Source: a virus. Taken from it: 42,896 nt of DNA. Location: positions 1 through 42,896 of the IMG/VR virus record IMGVR_UViG_3300036835_000045, one strand, 5' to 3'. Made by a program: the position numbers and the translations under genes. The notes beneath the pieces were generated by a model. That model had not been told where the DNA came from and searched no databases. It saw nothing but the letters and a program-made list of their open reading frames with translations. Positions 24,682 to 31,779 of this stretch are shown here, piece by piece (position 1 is the first letter of the stretch; every line of letters starts with the position of its first letter).

Positions 24682-25082
24682 AAACTCTCCGATAATCGCG
24701 AATGGAATTTCGTGGGTTCCACGGCGACATTCCCTTGTGGCGCAACGGATTTCTGGCCTACAGGGGCCATGATTTCATTTAGAGCTTTGCCAGACTTCAC
24801 CGGCCAAGTTAGTCGTTTCCTTGCCTGTAGCGAAGCAGCAACCAAGCCGTGATATTTCTGCCCTGGGTTTTCTTCTCGGAAACATCTCTGGCACAAAGTT
24901 TCCCACGGCAAACATTTATGTCCGAGACAACCTTCGCAACGACGAACATAACCTTCCCACACTAACCTATGAGGAAAGCAACAAGTACTACAAGTCCAAA
25001 GAAAATCATTCTTAAAGGTTAATTCGTCGGAAACTTGTCTTGTGACGTAATCCTGTTTCTTACAGCAGCAGTAAGTTTTCAA
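24678..25082 (-). CDS. Cys-rich zinc-ribbon protein
   Basis: A 134-residue protein with a dozen Cys in the first 75 residues (YCCCKKQDY, WTCSTCCF, RCEGCLGHKC, LCQRCF), consistent with two or three zinc ribbons. The tail is basic. Translationally coupled to neighbours by 4-bp overlaps on both sides. Unrecognised at family level. Confidence 0.65.
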   Translation of the reverse strand: MKTYCCCKKQDYVTRQVSDELTFKNDFLWTCSTCCFPHRLVWEGYVRRCEGCLGHKCLPWETLCQRCFREENPGQKYHGLVAASLQARKRLTWPVKSGKALNEIMAPVGQKSVAPQGNVAVEPTKFHSRLSESL

Positions 25083-25489
25083 GTCTTTAAATCTTCTGAA
25101 CTAATGACTTCTCGAATCCAGATTCTCATTTTGGCTGCAAGCTCAGGTCTTAGGTCAGCTCTATTATGATTAACAGAGAACTCTTTTCCCAAAGCTATAT
25201 CAATTATCTTATCAATTTGATTCCCAACCTTATCATATATAAGATTGGTTTGTTTCCGAATTTGAGGTCCAATTTCTTCAAGTTGAGTAGAAACTACTTC
25301 ATCCACCCTATTCTTAACCAAGAGCTTTACATCTTCACCCTTAAAGAGATTTTCTATCTCTTTGTGTTCTCTCTTAAGTTCCTTCAAGACAGAGTGAGCT
25401 TCACGAGTAGCTAACTTTAGCTCTAATATAGCATCTTCAAACTGCTTGATCTTTTGCTCTAGGTTTGTCAATCCTTGTGAATTACTCAT
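25079..25489 (-). CDS. Coiled-coil hypothetical protein
   Basis: A 136-residue helical protein; residues about 8-60 are a Leu/Glu/Lys heptad coiled coil (NLEQKIKQFEDAILELKL). The rest is also helical (LRPELAAKMRIWIREVI). Probably self-associating. No domain recognised. Confidence 0.65.
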   Translation of the reverse strand: MSNSQGLTNLEQKIKQFEDAILELKLATREAHSVLKELKREHKEIENLFKGEDVKLLVKNRVDEVVSTQLEEIGPQIRKQTNLIYDKVGNQIDKIIDIALGKEFSVNHNRADLRPELAAKMRIWIREVISSEDLKT

Positions 25490-25504
25490 AGGTTGTCCAA
25501 GTCC

Positions 25505-25837
25505 TCATAGATTATCCAAGTCATAGCCAAAGTCATCATCGCGAATAGAAACTCCCTTTGCTGTTTGCTTATCCTTGATCTTGTGGCAACTAGGACATAA
25601 CCATTCCAAGTTGTATGGATCGTTATCCCAGATATCTTTATTGATGTGATTAACTTGTAGCTGGTTGACTGTCCGCAAATAGGGTGCTGCAAGTTCTAAG
25701 TCCTTAGGAGCATCAGCAGGAAGTATTTTCGGTGATCTTCCACAATCGTTACAGATGTAAGGAACTTTGAGTCTAAAGAGAACATTTCGTCCACGTCTGC
25801 GCATTGTACTTCTTGGATCTTTAGGGTTGCCTTTCAT
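25505..25837 (-). CDS. HNH endonuclease
   Basis: A 110-residue protein with zinc ligands C29/C32 (ICNDCG) and C81/C84 (LCPSCH) around the HNH core: H64 in VNHINKD, N76 in NDPYNLEW and H85. The stand-alone small size fits free-standing phage HNH enzymes, either homing-type or packaging-associated. Here it lies among accessory genes far from terminase, so homing or host-DNA attack is likelier. ATGA overlap with the upstream gene. Confidence 0.85.
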   Translation of the reverse strand: MKGNPKDPRSTMRRRGRNVLFRLKVPYICNDCGRSPKILPADAPKDLELAAPYLRTVNQLQVNHINKDIWDNDPYNLEWLCPSCHKIKDKQTAKGVSIRDDDFGYDLDNL

Positions 25838-26076
25838 TTTCCCAAATACTTCTCCACAATCACTTTGCGCTTAGGATCACCAAGAACATGATGGTCACGA
25901 ACTACACCAACCACCTTGAACTTCGGTGGAGTATCGTCTGGATGAACATACTGAGTAATTCTATCCTTTAGGAGAACGTTAAGACGTTCTTTCGCATGTT
26001 CAGGGTTAGAAGCTACAATCATTATGTTTACAGTTGCACGTACCTCATATATATTCGTTTCATATTCTTTTGTCAT
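25834..26076 (-). CDS. Hypothetical protein
   Basis: An 80-residue alpha/beta protein (YEVRATVNIMIVASNPEHAKERLNVLL is its core, quoted in part). It starts only 2 nt after the tRNA-like gene, so tRNA 3' processing would leave an almost leaderless mRNA. Function unknown. Confidence 0.65.
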   Translation of the reverse strand: MTKEYETNIYEVRATVNIMIVASNPEHAKERLNVLLKDRITQYVHPDDTPPKFKVVGVVRDHHVLGDPKRKVIVEKYLGK

Positions 26077-26078
26077 AG

Positions 26079-26170
26079 TTCCGGGGCTAGGAATCGAACC
26101 TAGACTTCAGAAAAGCAGAAAGGCCCTAGAAACCAAACTTCTGCGTGCTTCCTATAAACACTACCCCGGA
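26079..26170 (-). tRNA. tRNA-like gene, type II, anticodon uncertain
   Basis: On the minus strand a 7-bp acceptor stem TCCGGGG/CCCCGGA, a D arm GTGT/GCAC with a GG-containing loop, and a canonical T arm CTAGG-TTCGATT-CCTAG are clear. No CCA is encoded. The 41 nt between D and T arms do not give a normal anticodon arm. One fold has CAGAA/TTCTA (one C-A mismatch) around GTTTGGT, which would give anticodon TTG plus a 23-nt variable arm. The alternative GCAGAA/TTCTGC stem has an 18-nt loop. Isotype therefore not assigned; possibly degenerate or repurposed. Confidence 0.7.
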
Positions 26171-26174
26171 GAGA

Positions 26175-26357
26175 CTACTGTTCCGATATGCAGATAATTC
26201 GTGCTGCATTATCAGATATCTTGTTGCAGGCGTCAAGCTTCTGATTATGGTGTATCAGGATGCTCAAAGAAACTATCAGACTTACTATCAAAATCGTCAG
26301 TAAGATCAGAACTACGATTTTTACTGATGAGTCCTTCGTTTGTATGCTCAAGTTCAT
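26175..26357 (-). CDS. Small single-pass membrane protein
   Basis: A 60-residue protein from the ATG at 26357 (AAGGGTGG just upstream). One strong transmembrane segment (IVVLILLTILIVSLIVSLSI), then a short cytosolic or external tail with two Cys. Its first 113 bp lie inside the 3' half of the zinc-ribbon gene in another frame. It ends 4 bp before the tRNA-like gene. Confidence 0.6.
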   Translation of the reverse strand: MNLSIQTKDSSVKIVVLILLTILIVSLIVSLSILIHHNQKLDACNKISDNAARIICISEQ

Positions 26358-26511
26358 CCACCCTTGCTTGCAAGTTCGCAATCAGGATTTGCTGAGCACG
26401 AACACAATTCCACCAATGCATGTGCGCCCTACGATTTTCATCATTAGGATCACGCACTGACAATTCGTCATCCTGAATAAGCACTCCACAGTTTGCGCAT
26501 GAATCTTCCAT
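26245..26511 (-). CDS. Zinc-binding coiled-coil protein
   Basis: An 88-residue protein from the ATG at 26511, which overlaps the upstream stop (TAATG). A longer TTG-initiated ORF is rejected because a membrane-protein gene occupies that space. C5/C8 (SCANCG) with H30-H32 and C36 (HMHWWNC) form a probable zinc site, followed by a coiled coil (LIANLQARVDELEHTNEGL) and an acidic Ser/Asp tail. Similar small proteins are common in actinophages; role unknown. Confidence 0.68.
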   Translation of the reverse strand: MEDSCANCGVLIQDDELSVRDPNDENRRAHMHWWNCVRAQQILIANLQARVDELEHTNEGLISKNRSSDLTDDFDSKSDSFFEHPDTP

Positions 26512-26633
26512 TAAAGCGACTGTTCCTTTCTTTTCTTGGCTTTCAAGTTCTGAAAGTGATTGTAGTACGTCGGTACAAGGATACAGAGAACCATAACAAG
26601 CCAGAGTATCCAATCTAGGGGAGTCGCCGTCAT
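26511..26633 (-). CDS. Small 40-residue membrane protein
   Basis: The ATG overlaps the previous stop (ATGA at 26630-26633), and its own stop overlaps the next ATG. One transmembrane helix (WILWLVMVLCILVPTYY) and a strongly basic tail (LKAKKRKEQSL). The perfect coupling on both sides makes it a real gene. Function unknown. Confidence 0.68.
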   Translation of the reverse strand: MTATPLDWILWLVMVLCILVPTYYNHFQNLKAKKRKEQSL

Positions 26634-26833
26634 TCTGGATTCCAGTCTCCAATTATTGTGAGCTTTCCGTACTCGACTGACACGTTTCGCTCATCAGTTA
26701 CTTCGCAGTACTCACCTATGAATTCACTAAGAGGCATTTCATCTTCCTCTACATCCGGTGTGTAAATACGGATTTGAACTTCCATCTCTGGATCAAGTCC
26801 TTCTAGATGTTCTTTCAGTTCACGGAGTTTCAT
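26630..26833 (-). CDS. Small conserved-type phage protein
   Basis: A 67-residue protein starting MKLRELKEHLEGLDPEMEVQ, a pattern seen at the start of many small phage proteins of unknown function. Then acidic beta-strands ending YGKLTIIGDW. AAGGATG lies 5 nt upstream of the start. Confidence 0.68.
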   Translation of the reverse strand: MKLRELKEHLEGLDPEMEVQIRIYTPDVEEDEMPLSEFIGEYCEVTDERNVSVEYGKLTIIGDWNPE

Positions 26834-26845
26834 GCTTCATCCTTT

Positions 26846-27124
26846 TCATTCATGGGTATTCAGAAATTCTCCAAGTTTATCTATCAAGGCTCCCACCTGT
26901 TCTAGATAGTTCACTTGAATAATCCCTGCCTCAACCTCGTCTAACCCCTCAGCTCTTTCTTCTGCTCCAAGGTAAGTAAAGAGGTCTTTCATCTGTTCAA
27001 CTGCTTTAGGATTACCTAAGTCTTTCTTTAGAGTATCGTGGTAGTAAACTTCCAAGGAATCTGTTATGAGAGAAAGCTCATTACCTGTCAAGGTAATGTT
27101 CCACTCTCTGTCATCACATATCAT
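26846..27124 (-). CDS. Hypothetical protein
   Basis: A 92-residue acidic helical protein (LSLITDSLEVYYHDTLKKDL; YLEQVGALIDKLGEFL). It overlaps the upstream gene by 11 bp. Unrecognised. Confidence 0.62.
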   Translation of the reverse strand: MICDDREWNITLTGNELSLITDSLEVYYHDTLKKDLGNPKAVEQMKDLFTYLGAEERAEGLDEVEAGIIQVNYLEQVGALIDKLGEFLNTHE

Positions 27125-27371
27125 TTTCTGCCTCTAGTATTTCTACCTCTGTCTGATACTCTTGTAGAGTTTCATTGGGCATCTCTCCATAAGAAGAAGT
27201 AACTGATCTAGGCATTGTGATTTCAAGATAAGGTATCTGACAAATACGTAGTATAGTTATTCCATCCACGGACACCCATACAACTTTGCCATCCTCACGG
27301 ATTGTTACATCTACTCCAAAGTTTGGAGCAGTTATATCAACTGCATCTCTCGGATCAACCTTTGGTTCCAT
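27114..27371 (-). CDS. Hypothetical protein
   Basis: An 85-residue acidic beta-rich protein (FGVDVTIREDGKVVWVSVDG). Its ATG overlaps the previous stop (TAATG at 27369-27373). Unrecognised, but tightly coupled within the operon. Confidence 0.65.
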   Translation of the reverse strand: MEPKVDPRDAVDITAPNFGVDVTIREDGKVVWVSVDGITILRICQIPYLEITMPRSVTSSYGEMPNETLQEYQTEVEILEAENDM

Positions 27372-27535
27372 TATACTGTCTTAACCTCCTGAATTTCTTC
27401 TTCTGTTGCACCGTAGTTACGGGCTTGTCGTTCTAGTATGTCAAGCTCATACTCTAAGAGGCTAAGCTGAGAAGTCAGCCTAGCCATTTCTCTTAGAGTC
27501 TGTTGCTTTCTGATTTCGTTATGACTCCTTGGCAT
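27371..27535 (-). CDS. Small coiled-coil protein
   Basis: A 54-residue ORF coupled on both sides by TAATG overlaps. It is one continuous amphipathic helix (REMARLTSQLSLLEYELDIL) with an acidic C-terminus. It fills what would otherwise be a 160-bp gap. Probably a dimer; function unknown. Confidence 0.65.
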   Translation of the reverse strand: MPRSHNEIRKQQTLREMARLTSQLSLLEYELDILERQARNYGATEEEIQEVKTV

Positions 27536-28089
27536 TAATTCATGCTCCTACAGGTATCAACACAATCTGCGCCGTGTAAGTGTTGATGGCAGAAAACTAT
27601 AACTCCGCCACCAACTCCCATCTCAACTTCCTGTCGTCCATCCTTCAAGAGTTCAGGCCAAGAATCACCTGGACGCAAGTAGTAATGAATAGTCTTGAAG
27701 ATCGGAACCTCAGGCTTTGTCTCGATCAAGTTATTGGACGGATCTTTTTCGGCTGGCTTACGTTTCTTGGATCTAGGTTTCTTTAAGTTTCCTGTAGCGT
27801 CAGGAACCTGTCCCGCTGTAGCCTTGTCGAGAAACTTCTTCATATCCTTGAAGTCTTTGAACTCTGGAATACCTGCCATTGGCTTCACCTTTTCTGTATG
27901 ACCAGGAGCAAGTTTGATTGTCTCTGTTCCATCTTCTTGCATCCCTCTAATATAAACTGTATCACATCCGAAGCACCTACCAACTACTCCTACAGGGGCT
28001 TCGTAGAAGCGAATTGATCCTGAGAACCCACACGCACAATCTATATGAGCATTAGGATCAGGGTATTTCTCTAGCTGTTGATAGACCAT
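27535..28089 (-). CDS. Hypothetical zinc-ribbon protein
   Basis: A 184-residue protein. The N-terminal ribbon has CACGF and RCFGCDTVY (two CxxC/CxC pairs), then a basic linker (KKPRSKKRKPAEK) and a C-terminal domain ending in FCHQHLHGADCVDTC, a second possible metal site. Probably a nucleic-acid-binding protein. Its start abuts the upstream gene at 28089. Confidence 0.68.
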   Translation of the reverse strand: MVYQQLEKYPDPNAHIDCACGFSGSIRFYEAPVGVVGRCFGCDTVYIRGMQEDGTETIKLAPGHTEKVKPMAGIPEFKDFKDMKKFLDKATAGQVPDATGNLKKPRSKKRKPAEKDPSNNLIETKPEVPIFKTIHYYLRPGDSWPELLKDGRQEVEMGVGGGVIVFCHQHLHGADCVDTCRSMN

Positions 28090-28487
28090 TACTCACTTGC
28101 TCCGTTTAGTTTCCTGAGGATTCCGTCTACGAAATCTACAGGGGACATATCGTGGTCGCCGGCCATAACTTCTTCCATAGCCTGTTCTCTAACATCTTTC
28201 AGACTGAACAAGATTAACTCAAACTCATTATCAGTCAGAGTTTCTAGGACATGAAGTTGGGAAGCAATAGCTCCAATAGTTGAGAGAGCTATTCTAATAG
28301 TTTCTGACATTTGAGTACAGGCATCTATGATACTTGTCTCAATTGAGTCAGCATCCATCTTCTCCGTGTCTATCTCTTCCTTGAATTTCATTCCAAGTCC
28401 ATGATAGACATTCATCATGTTGAACTCTAAAATCTCGAGTTCTTCCTTTGGAGATTTCATGCCATCTTGATCGTAGGGCTTACTCAC
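28089..28487 (-). CDS. Helical hypothetical protein
   Basis: A 132-residue acidic helical protein. I chose the GTG at 28487, which overlaps the helicase stop (GTGA) with AGGGA upstream; an ATG at 28460 is the alternative. Sequence features: long helices (ETSIIDACTQMSETIRIALS), no motif recognised. It is coupled to the helicase, so it may act with it. Confidence 0.65.
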   Translation of the reverse strand: MSKPYDQDGMKSPKEELEILEFNMMNVYHGLGMKFKEEIDTEKMDADSIETSIIDACTQMSETIRIALSTIGAIASQLHVLETLTDNEFELILFSLKDVREQAMEEVMAGDHDMSPVDFVDGILRKLNGASE

Positions 28488-30652
28488 AGCAAATCCCTGA
28501 GAACATCGGCCCATTCGGAACCGTTACGAAGTTCACTATCTTCCATGATACCCTCGATCATAGCTTCCTTTTCTTCCAGCTTTGCTGCAATAAACTGATC
28601 GACAGAGTTCTCACACTGAATGATATGGATGGTAACAGCGTCTTTCTGACCCTTACGGTGAAGCCGGTCCTCTGCTTGCTCATTGAACTTCGGGTTCCAC
28701 CAAAGATCAAGGAAAATCGCATGGTTAGCTCCACCAGTCCAATTATCAGACTTTTGAAGGTTCAGACCCTCGCCACCAGTTTTCATGTTGACAAGCAGAA
28801 CTTGAATCTCTTTGTTCTGAAATGCTGATTCTATCTGCTCGAACTTGCTCGAATTCTCACCAGCGAGAATTTCTGCCGACCATCCATTTTTTGCGACTCT
28901 GCGCTTCATTTCATGGAGTGGCTCGTTAAACTGTGAGCTAAAGACTACAACCTGCTCTCCAGTATCTACAAGTTGCTCGACAATATCCATTGCCTCATCA
29001 ATCTTTGCAGACTCGAAGCAATCCAACTGACGAAGAGTTCCATCCATCTGCTTTACCTTAATACTGGCAGGGATGATGTTGACTTGACGAAGCCGAGTAA
29101 GTTGAGCGAGAAGTGAAGTGATGTTAATCTTCGCATCCTTGTTATCATCCAAGTAAACAAAGAAGTCATCACGAAGAGCTTGGTAAATTGCATCTTGCTC
29201 AGGACCACGCTCGACGTAACGAAACTCACGAGTCTTATCAGGAAGTTCAGGCAAGCACTCTTGCTTCGAGTGACGGATCACCTGATCTTTCATCGCCGTA
29301 ATAATCCGCTCCCAATCGACTTGAACAAGAGGGTTACCGGAATCATCTTTCTCACCCCAACCGAAGCAATACTCACGCTCGAACCTACGAACATCAGGGA
29401 AACGAACGGGGTCAAAGATATGAAGATAAGCCCACATCTCTTTAGGATGGTTCTGAATCGGAGAACCCGACAGAGGCAGGATGAACTTTGCCTTCTTCGA
29501 GAGTTCAACAGCGTTCTCAAAGATCTTTGTCGGGTTGCTATTAGCTCCGCCCTTAAGTTTGTGAACTTCGTCCATCACTACAATATCCCACTCGTAATCA
29601 AGGATCTTTGAAGTGTTCATCATATCGTAGTTTGCGATGACCATTGTGTTCGTGGCGTAAGCAAGCTGCAATTGGAAGTCTCGTGCAACTTTGTTGCCAT
29701 CCATAACAATAGCTTCACGCTCTTCGTTCCACCGACGAATCTCTTTGAACGTAGAGAACCGAAGAGTTTTCTTTGTGAGCCACAGGATATGAGGCAGGCG
29801 ATCGTACTTCTCGTAGAACAAAGGGATGATGATGTCGAAGAAGAAAGCACTCTCGGCTGTCTTACCAAGACCCATATCGTTAGCGTTCAGCACACCCTTC
29901 TTGCCAGCAAGAAAACGTGAAGCCATGAAACAAACATCATCCCACTGGTAATCGAGGATCTTATCATCCCACGGCTTACCCTTCCGAAGTTCCTCGTACT
30001 GCTTCTTTGTTTCTTCGAAAAGCTGACGGGCTGCGATGTTCTTCAAAGTAAGACCATGCAAACGCTGTTGGTTCTCAATCTCTGTTTGCAGAGCAGAGAG
30101 TTCAGTCTGAAGCTTTGCAGCCTCTGCCATGGAGTCTTGTCTCGCTAGGCGCATTTCCTGAATACGCTTCTGGAAATCCTCAAACAGAAGTTCCTCTTCC
30201 TTTTCTGACTCTTGGATCAAGTTGATGAGAGGATCGTAGAGAGACTGAGTAGCTTTAATTTTCGTCTGGATTTCAAGTATCCGTTTGTTAATCTCCGCAA
30301 GCTCAGCGTACTCTGGATCAGTTTCCTTAGCTTCGCTGACTGTAGCTTCACTAGTTGTAGAGAAATCGAAGTTCACTACAGGGAGTTCCTCTACAGGAGC
30401 AGGCTCGAAAGTTTCCAGCTGAGCTTTGTTGGAAGCATCTGATCCAGCCTTGCGAGCGCAATTCAGGATCGCCTTAATTTGCCCCGGCGTGAAGCTTGAC
30501 TTGTTCTTCATATCCAGCATGAAGCTAAAGTCACCATCGTAGAGCTTGACGTAAGTTTCGGCTCTCACGGACCAGTAGTTATTCACGTCGTTCTCAGTGA
30601 AACGAGCGTGAAGTGAAGTTTCCTTCTCGATTTGTTCCTTGGTCAGTTCCAT
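28484..30652 (-). CDS. SNF2-family DNA helicase/translocase
   Basis: A 722-residue SF2 protein. An N-terminal extension with a long coiled coil (about residues 110-200) precedes the motor. Walker A DMGLGKT lies at 259-265, the Walker B box DEVH at 361-364, motif III at LSGSPIQN and motif VI in QAEDRLHRKGQ near residue 660. GGEGLNLQ precedes motif VI as in Swi2/Snf2 proteins. Such phage enzymes act as replication or remodelling helicases. It lies in the transcription unit from promoter site c. Confidence 0.9.
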   Translation of the reverse strand: MELTKEQIEKETSLHARFTENDVNNYWSVRAETYVKLYDGDFSFMLDMKNKSSFTPGQIKAILNCARKAGSDASNKAQLETFEPAPVEELPVVNFDFSTTSEATVSEAKETDPEYAELAEINKRILEIQTKIKATQSLYDPLINLIQESEKEEELLFEDFQKRIQEMRLARQDSMAEAAKLQTELSALQTEIENQQRLHGLTLKNIAARQLFEETKKQYEELRKGKPWDDKILDYQWDDVCFMASRFLAGKKGVLNANDMGLGKTAESAFFFDIIIPLFYEKYDRLPHILWLTKKTLRFSTFKEIRRWNEEREAIVMDGNKVARDFQLQLAYATNTMVIANYDMMNTSKILDYEWDIVVMDEVHKLKGGANSNPTKIFENAVELSKKAKFILPLSGSPIQNHPKEMWAYLHIFDPVRFPDVRRFEREYCFGWGEKDDSGNPLVQVDWERIITAMKDQVIRHSKQECLPELPDKTREFRYVERGPEQDAIYQALRDDFFVYLDDNKDAKINITSLLAQLTRLRQVNIIPASIKVKQMDGTLRQLDCFESAKIDEAMDIVEQLVDTGEQVVVFSSQFNEPLHEMKRRVAKNGWSAEILAGENSSKFEQIESAFQNKEIQVLLVNMKTGGEGLNLQKSDNWTGGANHAIFLDLWWNPKFNEQAEDRLHRKGQKDAVTIHIIQCENSVDQFIAAKLEEKEAMIEGIMEDSELRNGSEWADVLRDLL

Positions 30653-30712
30653 TAGAGTTGAGATTCCTTGATGATGTTGAAGTGGGTATCACACAAACCG
30701 ATACGATCGCCG

Positions 30713-30883
30713 CTAGGACGGAGACCAATTATTGCTGGCACCAACGAGAAAACCCTGCCAGCAATTCAGTTGTAAGGTATTCTGTGGCGTCAGCTTCCCA
30801 TGCTCACCATGAGCGTAGAAACTACAGCGAAATGGTTCGCCATCTGGAAGAAGGATCGGAGGTTGTTTGTTCTCCGGTTTCAC
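30713..30883 (-). CDS. Small hypothetical protein in the helicase leader
   Basis: A 56-residue ORF with a GTG start and an excellent ribosome site (AGAAAGGTG, 5-7 nt upstream). It starts KPENKQPPILLPDGEPFRCS and ends NNWSPS. It lies in the 5' region of the helicase transcript, about 60 bp upstream of the helicase ATG. It could be a real small protein or a leader peptide; a 10-bp hairpin lies inside it. Confidence 0.55.
   Translation of the reverse strand: MKPENKQPPILLPDGEPFRCSFYAHGEHGKLTPQNTLQLNCWQGFLVGASNNWSPS
30731..30765 (-). promoter_or_regulatory. 10-bp hairpin upstream of the helicase
   Basis: ATTGCTGGCA (30731-30740) pairs perfectly with TGCCAGCAAT (30756-30765) around a 15-nt loop. 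It lies about 80 nt upstream of the helicase start, inside the small leader ORF, with no U-tract. Possible translational coupling or attenuation element. Confidence 0.55.
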
Positions 30884-30911
30884 TGTTTCACCTTTCTAGT
30901 TTTACTTGTTT

Positions 30912-30948
30912 CGGGACATGACTGTCCGAGCAGCAACGTGCTGCCCGG
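30912..30948 (-). promoter_or_regulatory. Structured 5' leader (two hairpins, possible three-way junction)
   Basis: In the minus-strand transcript GCAGC-ACGTT-GCTGC and GGACA-GTCA-TGTCC lie side by side and can be closed by CGG/CCG. The pair starts within a few bases of the predicted transcription start of promoter site c. Such 5'-terminal structures protect or regulate mRNA. Confidence 0.5.
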
Positions 30949-30950
30949 CC

Positions 30951-30993
30951 AGCATAATCTTTTAATCGGACCTTGTCAAGGCATTTCTTTCAC
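30951..30993 (-). promoter_or_regulatory. Leftward promoter with shared operator (site c)
   Basis: Minus-strand TTGACA (30979-30974), 17-bp spacer, TATGCT (30956-30951). The operator is TGTCAA-N9-TTCAC, one base off the consensus arm. It drives the leader ORF and helicase operon. Confidence 0.7.
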
Positions 30994-31007
30994 TCAGTTA
31001 TCAGTTA

Positions 31008-31730
31008 TCAGTTGTCTGGGTCAGCTTCTAGATTTTCTTTGGCCAATTCTTTGGGGTTGCTCAACATTTTCTTGGTGTCTGCCACACTCTTGTTATCCAT
31101 TGAGGTTCGGTATCGAGTGTTTAGTATACTCAGGCGTTCTTCCGTGTTGGGGTATTTGAACCCTTCCTTGCGTAAGAGGTTCAAGACATGGCGGTTATCT
31201 TGGTAGATGGGAAGCTCGAGGATTTGTTTTAGGAAGTTCCCGAACTTCATGTATTCCTCGTAAGCCCATTCCATGTTCTTACGAATTTCTTCGGAAGTTT
31301 GTCCTTCTACAGGGGTGTCTTGCTCGGCTTGTAAAGCCCGCTGATAAATTCTCCCAAGCCCCTGACGAATTGAATTCTGCATAGCTTGTGCTATATTTCT
31401 GCCTAGGTAACCTATAACCTCCTCGAAGTTAAGTTGCTGCCTGCCAACTTTGACTCGAATAGTTGGATCCTCTAGATCTTCTAGGTTGATCGTGCATTTA
31501 TAATAATTCTCCCCGCCAATCTTTTTCTCATCCAGCATACCAATCTTGACAAGTGGTTTGATGTATTGATAAATGGACTGATATGAAACTCCTTTACGGG
31601 TAGCTAGTTGTTTAATCGTCATTCTGCTAGCTTGACAATTCAATAATATCCATACATCAGTCTTTGTAAGTGTGATTCCAGACTCCATTAGTGCTTCAAA
31701 GTACGTAATAACTGCCTCATTCTCATCCAT
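31008..31730 (-). CDS. Winged-helix transcriptional regulator
   Basis: A 240-residue protein. Residues about 20-79 form a MarR/ArsR-like winged HTH: LTKTDVWILLNC, recognition part MTIKQLATRKGVSYQSIYQY, then the wing MLDEKKIGGENYYKC. The remainder is helical (LNFEEVIGYLGRNIAQAMQ) and may oligomerise. It is the first gene of the leftward block. Its start codon lies 6 nt after the -10 of promoter site d, so it is predicted to be leaderless and may bind the operator there (autoregulation, inferred). Confidence 0.78.
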   Translation of the reverse strand: MDENEAVITYFEALMESGITLTKTDVWILLNCQASRMTIKQLATRKGVSYQSIYQYIKPLVKIGMLDEKKIGGENYYKCTINLEDLEDPTIRVKVGRQQLNFEEVIGYLGRNIAQAMQNSIRQGLGRIYQRALQAEQDTPVEGQTSEEIRKNMEWAYEEYMKFGNFLKQILELPIYQDNRHVLNLLRKEGFKYPNTEERLSILNTRYRTSMDNKSVADTKKMLSNPKELAKENLEADPDN

Positions 31731-31736
31731 GAGGGG

Positions 31737-31779
31737 AGCTTAGAGTAACTTTTTCTGGATGTCAAGAGGTTTCTTTGAC
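31737..31779 (-). promoter_or_regulatory. Leaderless leftward promoter with shared operator (site d)
   Basis: Minus-strand TTGACA (31765-31760), 17-bp spacer, TAAGCT (31742-31737), then CCCCTC and the ATG of the regulator at 31730. Inverted repeat TGTCAA-N9-TTGAC at 31760-31779. The -10 is weak, but the spacing equals that of the other sites. Confidence 0.62.

Noticed and set aside
25486-25692. 68-residue minus-strand frame overlapping the HNH gene
   Set aside because: It is out of frame with the HNH motifs and lacks a ribosome site. The shared LDNL ending comes from a short local DNA repeat.
26512-26652. Longer TTG-initiated version of the zinc-ribbon gene at 26245
   Set aside because: This stretch encodes a coupled 40-residue membrane protein, and the ATG at 26511 overlaps that stop.
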